The position numbers and the translations under genes are program-made. From the NCBI GenBank assembly GCA_030141605.1, contig JAQGDQ010000050.1, forward strand, positions 75,971 to 135,970: a DNA stretch of 60,000 nt, read 5' to 3'. Under the pieces are notes generated by a model. That model made no database searches and had not been told where the DNA came from. It was given only the letters and a program-made list of their open reading frames with translations. The DNA is from Tubiluchus corallicola. Lineage: Eukaryota > Priapulida > Priapulimorpha > Priapulimorphida > Tubiluchidae. Shown here piece by piece: positions 1 to 10,015 of the stretch. Position 1 is the first letter of the stretch, and every line of letters begins with the position of its first letter.

Positions 1-715
1 GACAAAGCCCAAAGTGTAATCAGGACTAGGACTGTGACTCTATATTATGAATAATGTCGTTTATATAGACAATAAGCAAGAATGGGCCTAGGACAAAGCC
101 CAAAGTGTAATCAGGACTAGGACTGTGACTCTGTATTATGAATAATGTCGTTTATATAGACAATAAACAAGAATGGGCCAAGGACAAAGCCCAAAGTGTA
201 ATCAGGACTAGGACTGTGACTCTGTATTATGAATAATGTCGTTTATATATACAATAAGCAAGAATGGGCCTAGGATAAAGCCCAAAGTGTAATCAGGACC
301 AGGACTGTGACTCTGTATTATGAATAATGTCGTTTATATAGACAATAAGCAAGAATGGGCCTAGGACAAAGCCCAAAGTGTAATCAGGACTAGGACTGTG
401 ACTCTGTATTATGAATAATGTCGTTTATATAGACAAGAAACAAGAATGGGCCTAGGATAAAACCAACAGTGATATCAGGACCAGGATTACCACTGTATAA
501 TTATTATATATTATTATAAATGATGTTGTTTATATTGAAAATAAACAAGAAAGGGCCTAGGTAGAGCCCAGAGTGATATCAAGACCAGGACTGGCACTGT
601 ATATTATAAAGAATGTCGTTTATACAGACAAGAAAGAAGAAAGGGCCAAGATTGCTACTGTATATTATGAATAATGTCATTTATATAGACAATAAATAAG
701 AACGGGCCTATGATA
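1..715. repeat. 91-bp tandem satellite, about 5 regular units plus decayed ones
   Basis: Units beginning with GACAAAGCCC or GATAAAG start at 1, 92, 183, 274, 365 and 456, exactly 91 bases apart, and are nearly identical. After 456 the units drift in length and sequence: starts near 561 and 641 can still be recognised by the 'ATGTCGTTTATA' and 'AAGGGCC' blocks. The array is cut by the left edge of the window, so its full size is unknown. No coding potential is seen. Confidence 0.95.
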
Positions 716-783
716 GAAACATGAGAGATATCAGCAACAGGACAAAGAATCTGATCAAATACCATAACAACTTGTCGACTATA

Positions 784-1095
784 GCCAGATGAACAAGAAG
801 CTAGCCAACTTACTAAGTGATCACTGAATCCAAACTGGGTTAATTTAAATGTGAAACCTCTTTGACCGTCCTTGTCGAAAGCTTTACTTATGTCAAGAAA
901 AGTCAGCTTTACTGCCTGTACCTCATAACTAGTGTTTAGATCAGAGTATGTTTTATGACAATAGACACCAATTGATTGACTTTACTATCAACTGGAACTG
1001 GCTTGCACTGGTTCAAAATATTGTTGTCATTAAAGTTCTTTATACACAATCCTCTCAAATAAATTAGAGAGGGTCGTGCCAAGATTCATCCATTT
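784..1095 (-). mobile_element. Decayed non-LTR (CR1/jockey-like) reverse transcriptase fragment
   Basis: Read on the minus strand, the segment encodes the N-terminal half of a LINE reverse transcriptase. A 'SNLFERIVYKEL'-like finger motif lies near 1060-1085. An 'NDNNILNQ' stretch and an 'S-VNQLV-I' helix follow. The RT motif with 'FLDISKAFDK', which contains the first catalytic Asp region, lies near 870-900. A stretch resembling 'KL-QFGFSDHLVSWLASC' runs down to about 784. These pieces lie in different frames separated by indels and a stop, so it is a dead fragment without the YxDD box. The family assignment to the CR1/Rex/jockey group rests on motif recognition only. Confidence 0.75.
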
Positions 1096-1949
1096 TTGAT
1101 ATTTGGTCTCTACTTTCCCCTATGCCCCTACAAAATTAAATGTCAGTTTTCTACAAATGTTTTTTAGCTGCAGCCTCAATAAGCCTCCCCATCTCCTAAT
1201 TTCCATGACTATTGAAAATTAGATAAAGTTTGGAAGAGAAGCAACTAGTGAACTTAATGTATTCTGCTATATAAGAAGCCAAGTAAATTTGATGTTGGTT
1301 TAACATGTAGAGTATAGGTGACCTTTGCATGAATTAATGTACCTTCCAATAGGAACTTGTATGTCTGGTCATGTGATTAGAGCTTTATTCTCCCAGGCAT
1401 GCAAGTTCCAGTTGGTCTTGAGATAGCATTTGGAGAGGTTGAAAATTTTCTACTGTAGTGGTATCATAATGTGTCATAAAAGTTTATAATCTGTAAACAT
1501 TGTACATTTTGCAATAAAATTGTTACAAGTTTTTTAACATATATATATATATATTGTATATTACAGAGAAACCAGCTTTATACCAAATAATGAATAATTC
1601 ACTTTGTAGTAATTGTCTAACATTTTAAAACTGTTACTAATATTACTACATGATGTTCTATACTGTTTCTTAAATAGCATTATATATATATATATATATA
1701 TATTAGTATATTACATAACTGTTTTTATTTGAACTTTTATAAGAAACCGGGGATACACAGCAGATTTTTTAACACAAACCACCAAAATACTAGTTAAAGG
1801 AAGTTTAAAAATCATTTATTTTAATCAGAGTTCTTTTCACATGTCTATTACTTAATCTTATTTTTGTTCATTTATTTTTTATTTGTGAATGCTGTTACAA
1901 AACGGTTTGGGAACTTATTGCACGAGTTGTTGAGAGTTAACTTGTAAGA
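1096..1949. other. Non-coding stretch with (AT)n tracts
   Basis: No convincing ORF or exon is seen. Simple (AT)n runs lie at 1539-1554 and 1679-1703. The rest is AT-rich unique-looking sequence between the LINE fragment and the duplicated protease units. Confidence 0.6.
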
Positions 1950-2069
1950 TGAGTTGCTAAGTCTTTCATATGTACAACTTTTACTATCAGAGAGAAGTTG
2001 CTCAACAAGTTTAGCGAGAGATCTCCACATCTGAATGTGCCATAACATTGACGAAACATGGTTCTGCAA

Positions 2070-2325
2070 TAAAATTCGTACAGTTCTACACCTGTGCCAT
2101 GCAAGAATAAATTCTGTTCACTGCTACATTCATGCTTTGCAAAAATACGTTCGGCATACTTTTACACTCCTGCATTGCAAGAATAAATCCTGTATACTTC
2201 TACACTCATGCTTTGCAAGAATAAATCATGTATACTTCTACATTCATGCTTTGCAAGAATAAATCATGTATACTTCTACATTCATGCTTTGCAAGAATAA
2301 ATTCTGTAAACTTCTACACTCTGAT
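2070..2325 (+). repeat. 38-bp minisatellite upstream of protease copy A
   Basis: Repeats built on 'CTTCTACA-TCATGCTTTGC' with 'AAGAATAAAT' linkers. The TGTATACTTC starts at 2191, 2229 and 2267 give a 38-base period. Older, more diverged units run from about 2070, and one final degenerate unit ends near 2325. The equivalent place upstream of copy B (about 4715-4915) has diverged relatives of the same unit, so the array predates the duplication and was re-homogenised in copy A. Confidence 0.85.
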
Positions 2326-2338
2326 GTCATCTCATTAA

Positions 2339-2389
2339 TGACGTCTGCTTCTGCTTTTTCAAGTGTTGCAGCGCTGTATTATGACGTCA
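2339..2389 (+). promoter_or_regulatory. CRE-like site pair upstream of protease copy A
   Basis: A perfect CRE palindrome TGACGTCA lies at 2382-2389, and a one-mismatch version TGACGTCT at 2339-2346. Both lie about 600-650 bases upstream of the ATG and have counterparts upstream of copy B. CREB/ATF-family factors are known to bind this octamer; that they act here is inference from position and conservation between the two units. Confidence 0.5.
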
Positions 2390-2987
2390 CATAGAATCTG
2401 TCTGTTCTTCATTTTCAAGAGTTCTTTCTTCTACAGCTTGTGCAGTCTATGGATCCAGCTACATTAGCCATTGCAACTTCTATATTTTTTAATTTCTGTG
2501 TTTTACAAACAAAAAAGCTTTGCTGGCATTACTTGACAACTATAGAGTTTTGTATTCGTCGCTGATTCAGGCGAATATTTTTGGACATTTTGAGATTTTC
2601 ATTCAAAATTCACTTGTAGAATGTGCTCAAGCCCAAACCTAGACCTGCAGGATCAGGTATCGATGTAATCGACTCTCATTTGGACAGATGCATACAAGTA
2701 ACCGTATCTTTTACCAAATGTGTAACATAATTAATTTGAAAACAGTTGATTAACAATAATTCTCTCAAATGTTGTGAATCCAAGCGGCTTTTGTTAATAG
2801 TAGAACGTAACAAACTTTGTTCAACTAAAACGTTTAAACGATCAGTACAAATTGAACAATTAACCAAAGTCACGTCCTTGAGGGAAAAATACGCTTTTCG
2901 TGTGTATGATACTTTGACAGTTCTCGGTAAGAGCTGGGTGTGTTATGGTGCCATCAAAATACTTAGCCTCGACGACTGAAAGCCTAC

Positions 2988-3943
2988 ATGAATTTAGTTG
3001 TCGGTGTTTTGTTTGCGTGTCCCACGTGGTTCATGTTATGTGAAAGTCTGTCTACATCATCTACACCTTCTAGAGTTCCATCTGACAATGCTTCAAGATG
3101 GCCAGCTGAACCAAGGATTGAAGGTGGGCAGGTAGTAATAGGAAGGGAATTTACATATTTGGTAGGATTTTTTTCAATAGGGGTGTTTCTATTTGTTCAG
3201 GCTTTCTAATAGATAACTTGTGGATATTGACAGCAGCTCACTGTGTTTTAGATGAAAGTGTAGGAGAACAGACGAAAATTTACATGGGAAGCAATAACTT
3301 GTTTGAGACAAGAGTAGAACGTTGGATGTCTTGGTACAAGATGCACCCAGGTTTTGATGCTAACATGATTTTTGATGAGAATATGAGTTACGTTAGTGAG
3401 CATGATATTGCTTTAGTTCGAATGAATGAGCCTGTTAAGTTTACTGATGATCTTCAACCTGCCACTCTGCCTGCTTGCTACAGAAGTCACTATCGCAATG
3501 AAGAAGTTACAATAGTTGGATGGGGAGAAGAAGGGTTGCCAGGCTCAAAGACAAAGGCATCACTAACAGTATATACTGATGGCAGATGTAGTCCAGTTAA
3601 CTCAACTGTTCTTATTTGTGCATATCATACAGGGCGTAGTCTTACTCCAGGTGATTCTGGAGGACCAATGATATTAACAAGCACAGGAGAGGTAATTGGT
3701 GTATCGTCTAGTGGTTACGATGACATTGTGAGAATGAATTTGGCTGTAAAGATTTCTTATTATTTGGACTGGATCGATTCTGTGAGGTATTATGGTAATA
3801 GATTAGTTGAAAGTGATGCACATGCAACATGGCATAGGTCGGTAAATGGCGTAGCTCCAGTTCGTGATGTGAGAATGATAGTATGTATGTTTTCACTGTA
3901 CAAGGGATTAGGCAGTGTCTTGGAGTCTACAATACTTAAATGA
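2988..3943 (+). pseudogene. Trypsin-like serine protease, copy A (1-nt frameshift)
   Basis: Same gene as the intact copy at 5307-6263, in one exon. From the ATG at 2988 it encodes a hydrophobic signal-like N-terminus, a Ser/Thr-rich propeptide and the activation site R-IEGG. Translation then ends at 3209. The cause is visible: a T-run at 3168-3174 has 7 T where copy B has 8 (5487-5494). In the next frame the rest of the S1 domain is intact: the His of TAAHC (3239-3241), the Asp of HDIAL, the Ser of GDSGGP, and a stop at 3943. No other disabling change is seen, so either the inactivation is recent or a homopolymer sequencing error is present. As written it would yield only a 73-residue peptide without catalytic residues. 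Confidence 0.85.
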
Positions 3944-4471
3944 GTTACAACGTTGCAAGAATAGCAGTTATGACATATTTCGTTGCTGTATGATGACTCC
4001 AGTAAAATTATAACCAACTTTTAATGGAAGTAACTTAAAGTTTAAAGTTATTTTCTGCTAATTATCACATCTACTTTGGCAGGTTTGTCACAGTGTTAGG
4101 TAAACAGTTTATTGTTGCTGTTTGCTTGTGATTTCTGGGCTTAGGGACAGGAGTGTTTTAATCTATAGCTACTTTTTATATCAAAATTTTATATGAAATA
4201 TTGATATAAATTTGATTGTAATGTTTGAGAAGCTTAGCTTCAAACAAAACGCTCCATGTAAGTTCCTTAAACACCATATAGCTTGAAAGAGATTATCCAT
4301 AAATGATTGTATAATTGTTTTACGAAATTCTGTTGTATCAGTCGCTGAAGTATCTGCTGATTTACACGTTTTCTTCTTTTTGTTCAGCTCCGGCACAAAC
4401 TTGGTAACCCACATCCTTTTGTACTGCAGTTTATCTGATCTACACTAAAATCTCTGCTCTTTCACTTTTTA

Positions 4472-4477
4472 AATAAA
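4472..4477 (+). terminator. Poly(A) signal AATAAA, protease copy A
   Basis: AATAAA lies about 530 bases after the stop of copy A. It sits in a stretch that is conserved in copy B (6792-6797), which makes it the likely shared 3' end signal. Confidence 0.5.
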
Positions 4478-4936
4478 AATCCAAACACTCAATTACACAA
4501 CTTTAAATCACTGAGGGCAGCAAAATTTCGTCTTATGCTCTCCACCTGAAAATCCTACCAGTAGAATATTCATGTAGGAACTTCAGTCGACGTAAAAAGG
4601 AACTTGTAAGAAAAGTTGTGAAGCCTTTCATATGTGCAACTTTTTCTATCAGAGAGAAGTTGCTCAACAAGTTGCCATAATATTGATGAAACATGTTTCT
4701 GCTAACAAAATTCGTACAGTTCTACACTGGTGCTCTGCAAGTATAAATTCTGTATTTTTCTCCCCACACATATCATACACTCGTGCTTTACAAATTACAA
4801 TAGAGAATTCTCTATACTGGTTATACTTGTTACACTCACGCTCTGAAAGAATAAATTCAGTATACTTTTTCGCTAGAGCTTTGCAAAAATAAAATCTGAA
4901 CACTTCTACACTCGTGCTCTGATGTCATCTCATAAA

Positions 4937-4984
4937 TGACGTCACTTCTTCTTTCATGTTCTGCGTTTCTCTATTATGACGTCA
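4937..4984 (+). promoter_or_regulatory. Two perfect CRE palindromes upstream of protease copy B
   Basis: TGACGTCA occurs at 4937-4944 and again at 4977-4984, about 330-370 bases before the ATG. Both sites are shared with unit A, where one has lost a base of the palindrome. Two closely spaced perfect octamers kept in both copies suggest a real CREB/ATF-responsive element; direct evidence is lacking. Confidence 0.55.
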
Positions 4985-5306
4985 AATAGAATCTGTCTGT
5001 ATTTTTATTTTAAAGAATTCTTTCTTATGCAGCTTGTGCAACTTATGAATCCAGCCATTAACCATTATGGCGACTTTTTTATTTTGTTTAATTTCTGCCT
5101 TGTTCATACAAAAAAAACTTTGCGAGTATCAGTGACAAATATTGATTGAAGTTATTGAGATTTTTTATTCAAAGTTCACGTGTAGAAGCCCAGCCTATAA
5201 TGAAGGATTAAGACATGATGTAATGATGAATGTTGACAGTTCTCGGTAGTAACTGGGTGTGTTATGGTGCCATCAAAATACTTATTCTTGAGGACTGAAA
5301 GCCTAC

Positions 5307-6263
5307 ATGAATTTAGTTGCTGGTGTTTTGTTTGTGTGTCCCACGTGGTTCTTGTTTTGTGAAACTCTGTCTACATCATCTACACCTTCTAGAGTTCCAT
5401 CTGACAATGTTTCAGGATTGCCAGCTGAACCAAAGATAGAAGGAGGACAGAAAGTAACAGGGAGGGAATTTACATATTTGGTTGGATTTTTTTTCAATAT
5501 GGGTGTTTATATTTGTTCAGGCTTTCTAATAGATAACTTGTGGATACTGACAGCAGCTCACTGTGTTTTAGATAAAAGTGTAGGAGAACAGTCGAAAATT
5601 TATATGGGAAGCAATAACTTGTTTGAGACAAGAGTAGAACGTTGGATGTCTTGGTACAAGATGCACCCAGGTTTTGATGCTAACATGATTCTTGTTGAGA
5701 ATATGAGTTACGCTAGTGAGCATGATATTGCTTTAGTTCGAATGAATGAGCCTGTTAAGTTTACTGATGATCTTCAACCTGCCACTTTGCCTGCTTGCTA
5801 CAGAAGTCACTATCGCAATGAAGAAGTTACAATAGTTGGATGGGGAAAAGAAGGGTTGCCAGGCTCAAAGACAAAGGCAGCACTAACAGTATATACTGAT
5901 GGCAGATGTAGTCCAGTTAACTCAACTGTTCTTATTTGTGCATATCATACAGGGCGTAGTCTTACTCCAGGTGATTCTGGAGGACCGATGATATTAACAC
6001 GCACAGGAGAGGTAATTGGTGTATCGTCTAGTGGTTACGATGACATTGTGAGAATGAATTTGGCTGTAAAGATTTCTTATTATTTGGACTGGATCGATTC
6101 TGTGAGGTATTATGGTAATAGATTAGTTGAAAGTGATGTACATGCAACATGGTATAGGTCGGTAAATGGCGTAGCTCCAGTTCGTGATGTGAGAATGATA
6201 GTATGTATGTTTTCACTATACAAGGGATTAGGCAGTGTCTTGGAGTCTACAATACTTAAATGA
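5307..6263 (+). CDS. Secreted trypsin-like (S1/chymotrypsin-fold) serine protease, copy B
   Basis: Single-exon ORF of 318 residues. Residues 1-20 are hydrophobic and Cys-bearing (probable signal peptide), followed by a Ser/Thr/Pro-rich propeptide. The zymogen cleavage site K43-IEGG replaces the usual R-IVGG. The catalytic triad is complete: H85 in TAAHC, D140 in HDIAL, S224 in GDSGGP. C70-C86 form the His-loop disulfide and C201-C211 probably another. The residue six before S224 (trypsin D189) is Ser, and the family Cys at position 191 is Thr, so the usual C191-C220 bridge is absent. Specificity is therefore unlikely to be Arg/Lys. About 50 residues follow the domain's last helix (YYLDWI). 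It lies head-to-tail with a frameshifted paralogue upstream. CRE-like sites upstream suggest induced expression. The natural substrate is unknown; digestive, immune or developmental roles are all possible. Confidence 0.88.
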   Translation: MNLVAGVLFVCPTWFLFCETLSTSSTPSRVPSDNVSGLPAEPKIEGGQKVTGREFTYLVGFFFNMGVYICSGFLIDNLWILTAAHCVLDKSVGEQSKIYMGSNNLFETRVERWMSWYKMHPGFDANMILVENMSYASEHDIALVRMNEPVKFTDDLQPATLPACYRSHYRNEEVTIVGWGKEGLPGSKTKAALTVYTDGRCSPVNSTVLICAYHTGRSLTPGDSGGPMILTRTGEVIGVSSSGYDDIVRMNLAVKISYYLDWIDSVRYYGNRLVESDVHATWYRSVNGVAPVRDVRMIVCMFSLYKGLGSVLESTILK

Positions 6264-6791
6264 GTTACAACGTTGCAAGAATAGCAGTTATAACATATTT
6301 CGTTGCTGTATGATGACTCCAGTAAAATTATAACCAACTTTTAATGGAAGTAACTTAAAGTTTAAAGTTATTTTCTGCTAATTATCTCATCTAATTTGGC
6401 AGGTTTGTCACAGTGTTAGGTAGGCAGTTTATTGTTGCAGTTTGCTTTGTGATTTCTAGGCTTAGGTACAGGAGTGTTTTAATCTATAGCTACTTTTTAT
6501 ATCAAAATTTTATATGAAATATTGATATAAATTTGATTGTAATGTTTGAGAAGCTAAGCTTCAAACAAAACGCTCACGTAAGTTCTTTAAACACCATATA
6601 GCTTGAGATAGATTCTCTATAAATGATTGCATAATTGTTTTACGAAATTCTGTTGTATCAATCGCTGAAATATCTGCTGATTTACGCGTTCTCTTTTTTT
6701 TGTGCAGCTCCGGCACAAACTAGGTAACCCACATCCTTTTGTACTGCAGTTTATCTGATCTACACTAAAATCTCTGCTCTTTCACTTTTTA

Positions 6792-6797
6792 AATAAA
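6792..6797 (+). terminator. Poly(A) signal AATAAA, protease copy B
   Basis: AATAAA about 530 bases downstream of the stop of copy B, at the same relative place as in copy A (4472-4477). Confidence 0.5.
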
Positions 6798-6855
6798 AAT
6801 CTAAACACTCAATTACACAACTTTAAATCACTGAGGGCAGCAAAATTTCGTCTTA

Positions 6856-8573
6856 ATGGGACATGGCAAACAACTATACTGGTCTCTGCTATTCCTCTCT
6901 ACATGAATTACTAGCAGGTACATAGGAGTTGCTGTGAAGTAGAATTAATCTTAAATTTCAGCTTTCTGTCAAAATGAATCACATTGTCCTTTATACTGTT
7001 TACCTTTCAGCTGTGCAAGACTAACTTGAAGTAATTACGTCATTGGAAATATGAAACCACTAAGCAAATGCCAAAGTGTTTAACACAGATATAGAGTAAC
7101 CACACATGACAGAAGAATAAGATGATTAAAGTCATCTAATGGGTTTAATCGATTTCTTACGGTATCTATTACAACTTTAGAGAAAGGGTAGACGCTTAAG
7201 GTAATCAGGCAAATTGGTTTAGGTTAACTTTTACTTCTATTACTGTTATATCACTCACCTTTTATCATTCAATTTTCTACAATTCTGAGAAGAGCATTTT
7301 CAATATTTAATTACCAAGATGGCATAGATGGAAGTTTGTTGTTTGCATCAAATCGTTGTGATTCTCTGTCTGTCTATCTGTCCGTCTGTCTGTTTGTCTA
7401 CCTATCTATCTACCTGAATAATTTAGTGTACTGCCGATTAGTATTGCAATTTTAGTGATCTCGTAAATCTGTGTTATGTGTTTGTTGTAGTTTTAATAAA
7501 AAATAAATTCTCAAAAAAATTAAATAAGAAATAAATAAAAATATATCTCTTTTTAATTGCTGTTACTAGGTTCACTTCCATCGGGTCATTGTGCTTTTAC
7601 CAATCCAATTACTACATTATTATATATTGTAAAAGCACAAGCATAATTGTTACTGTCTTGTGATTATATTGTATTATAAATTTTCTTTATAACGCGCAAC
7701 TATGATATGTCTTTTGCTGGTGAAATAAATTAAATTACTAAAATAGACTGCAATCCGCTAGTTTTGTAACTAGAATGTACATGCATAGCAAGATTAAAGA
7801 TGGTGTCGTCAGCTGTCCAACGTCCATGACTGCGTCTAATACGCGTGTGTTGTTAAATGCAAGATAGCGATCAAGATGAAACATGTGACACTCTTGTTAA
7901 AACAACTTTTCATATTTAGAGGATGCTTTTACACATGGAAATTAAGATCTCAAAGCAGTAAGTCGTCACATAACATAGGCTCAAAGACGCCTGCTCTAAT
8001 TTGCAGTGAACCACATTTTTTACAAAAACTGGTTCAGTATATCTGTCTTCTCGAATGAGTTAAGCATTCTCAAGAGCCGAGCCTGGGTTCCCTGGAATAT
8101 ACACTCGATCACGTTCCAACGTTGTTTGACTACTTGCTCTGCGGGAAGAATACGGGTTTCAAAGTACGAATTACTCGATAAATCAGAGACCATTATTTAG
8201 CGAGGCAATAATTAAGTTATATAGTAACCAGCGGTGAGTAGGTCAAGTGAATGTAAATTTGAGCTGCATAACAGTGTAATCTGACCACAGGAATCACCTA
8301 AGCATAATTTCAGTAAGACTTGGAAGTACCATAGTGTGTCACTTTGATGTTTATTAAGGAAGGAAGTCATTCCAATCTATTAACCATTGCTGAGTTAGGA
8401 GAATCTGTGGGTGGCGGTTCTGGCTTTTTACAGTTATTCAAAATTTAATAATGTAATGTGTGATGCAATAGTGTAACATAGGGCTACAGTTGCAAGCCAT
8501 AACTGAAAAAGTGATCATTAACAAGAATTATAATTAAAGTACTTTTGCTATTAACGTAACACTGTCTTCACAT
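6856..8573. other. Non-coding stretch with a TCTG/TCTA microsatellite
   Basis: No exon or gene was recognised. An impure TCTG/TCTA microsatellite occupies about 7365-7415. Short ORFs at 7876-8058 and 8006-8200 overlap each other in different frames and look like chance. Confidence 0.55.
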
Positions 8574-8912
8574 ATGGTTGGTAGCAACATGCATGTCACA
8601 ATTAATAACCCGTCTAACATTACCACGACTATGAACATTTTCGTTGATGCTGATTCGCCCTGTTATTTGCCAGTACCTTCATGCCAAAAAGCCGGCGTAG
8701 AAGCCCCGACAGGGCGACAACTTATGCCTACTTTTCATACCTTGTCTATAGAGCGTTCCACAATTTCTACAAACGGCACGGCGTTCAATTTTTTGCAACT
8801 TGATGAAAGTTTGTTCGCGTGTTATCGTGACCCCTCATGGTGTCTTAAAACAATGGCAGAAGACATTATTAACATGTACTTACTACTCACATGTATTATC
8901 ATAAACTTCTGA
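8574..8912 (+). CDS. Hypothetical 112-residue ORF, unrecognised
   Basis: The ORF runs from ATG 8574 to TGA 8912 and is open from about 8538. Its base composition is less AT-rich than its surroundings and its codons are mixed, unlike the chance ORFs nearby. The product has two N-glycosylation-type sequons (NIT, NGT), five Cys, and a hydrophobic final 15 residues, but no N-terminal signal peptide. No domain was recognised. It could be an exon of a longer gene, a piece of a mobile element or chance. No partner exon with clear splice sites was found. Confidence 0.25.
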   Translation: MVGSNMHVTINNPSNITTTMNIFVDADSPCYLPVPSCQKAGVEAPTGRQLMPTFHTLSIERSTISTNGTAFNFLQLDESLFACYRDPSWCLKTMAEDIINMYLLLTCIIINF

Positions 8913-9205
8913 GAAGGTCTTAGTTTGTATTAACTCTTGTATGAATTTTGCTGCGCTTTTGTAACAAAATTTAATTGAAACGAATATTTGTTCTGCACTG
9001 AACTCTGAAATTGTAATCTTTGCAGTTCTGCTTCTGTCAACCAAAATTATACTGCAGTACGAAATTAAAAGCTCTTTCCTTCAAACAATCCGCGAGATTA
9101 TATATTATAGCAAGCACAGTAGTGCAATCGTTCCCAAGAAATCTAAAGATGTTATTACAGATGTCCATCTTTGAAACGTGTTGACAGTGTCTTAACCAAA
9201 CAGGT

Positions 9206-9831
9206 TAAAAGGAAGACAGGATGATTTTTCATATACTACCCCATTTTCAAGTCCGTCAAAAAGTAAATATTTTAACACAATTAATATTGCAAAAGCGTTT
9301 CTGGTAATTGAATAATAATTTTAAAATTTAATTAACGGCAGACATGCCCAACTATTGATGACATCACAAACTAACATAATTTTCAACAGCAAAGATATTC
9401 CACGAGCGTGTTGCACGTGTTTGCGAAAGCGAAAATTGAAGTACAGTGCTACTGTAAGATATTCAGTGTGTTGTACTAAAACTGGGCAAGTTTTAGAGTA
9501 AAAATTCAAATTTCGAATTTACTGCTGTGCTCACGCCTGAGCTGTTGAATGTGTGTAGTTCGTCACAAACTAATAAATCTGAACTGAGAGGTACAGCACT
9601 TGTTTTTTGTGCAATGCGTTTCCGAAATGCAGGCCCTAGTGCCCGTCTAACTAGCGAATGGCAAAATGCGTGAAACAGCGAAGAACTAGTGGCACGAACG
9701 TGAAATTGTGCTTGTGTGGTAATAATTCTTTCACGTAAGTAATTTTTGAAAAAAAATGCTGTTTCCTTTCAATATTTTAAAGAGTAGATTGTTTTGACAT
9801 ACAGTTTAAGGTAGGGTTTGGTTTTGCTTTA
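9206..9831 (+). repeat. 626-bp dispersed repeat, copy 1
   Basis: This segment is collinear along its whole length with 20729-21356. Both begin 'AAAGGAAGACAGGA-GATTTTTCAT' and end 'GGTTTTGCTTTA', with scattered substitutions and small indels between. No terminal inverted repeats, poly(A) tail or long shared ORF are visible. It is therefore an interspersed repeat of unknown class, perhaps a non-autonomous element or an internal piece of a larger one. Confidence 0.85.
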
Positions 9832-9934
9832 ACAGACAACATTAGCGCTAACGGTTATTTAGCGACTTACACTTTAGCGACGGACTCAACACACAAATAA
9901 CGAATTACATAAATAACATGTAGGGTACATGCCC

Positions 9935-10015
9935 TGGCGTTGACAACTGCTAGTATCGAACTCAAGACTGCGTGGTTGCAGTCTGAAATCGAAACCACTC
10001 GGTCACCCAACCCAG
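9935..10015 (-). repeat. tRNA-derived SINE head / tRNA-like relic
   Basis: On the minus strand, TGACCGAGTGG at 10005-9995 is a one-mismatch match to the pol III A box (TRGYNNARNNG). GAGTTCGATAC near 9963-9953 resembles the B box (GGTTCGANTCC). Between them, GACTGC/GCAGTC can pair as an anticodon-like stem. The acceptor ends do not pair and the anticodon loop has the wrong size, so it is not a functional tRNA. It abuts the 626-bp repeat. Best explained as the 5' part of a SINE. Confidence 0.45.

Larger units (their letters stand above)
1950..4534 (+). repeat. Tandem segmental duplication, unit A
   Basis: This unit contains the 5' flank, the first protease copy and its 3' flank. It matches unit B (about 4612-6855) from the 'CTTTCATATGT-CAACTTTT' block near 1960 to the 'CAAAATTTCGTCTTA' block at about 4520-4534. 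The gene body and about 590 bases downstream of the stop are almost identical between units. The upstream part is more diverged, and unit A carries roughly 240 extra bases (about 2665-2905) just before the conserved block near 2915. This shows that a whole gene with its flanks was duplicated, not a retrocopy. Confidence 0.9.
4612..6855 (+). repeat. Tandem segmental duplication, unit B
   Basis: Second unit of the duplication, containing the intact protease. Homology with unit A starts at the 'CTTTCATATG' block near 4626 and ends at 'AAATTTCGTCTTA' near 6845-6855, after which the two sequences differ completely. The two units are adjacent, separated by only about 80 bases, and in the same orientation, as expected from unequal crossing-over. 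Confidence 0.9.

Noticed and set aside
2746-2979. 77-residue ORF upstream of protease copy A
   Set aside because: It spans the unit A-specific segment and the shared 5' flank; the shared part is not open in unit B, so conservation gives no support.
3708-4017. Minus-strand ORFs duplicated at 6028-6337
   Set aside because: Antisense shadows of the protease coding region; their conservation only reflects the duplicated gene.
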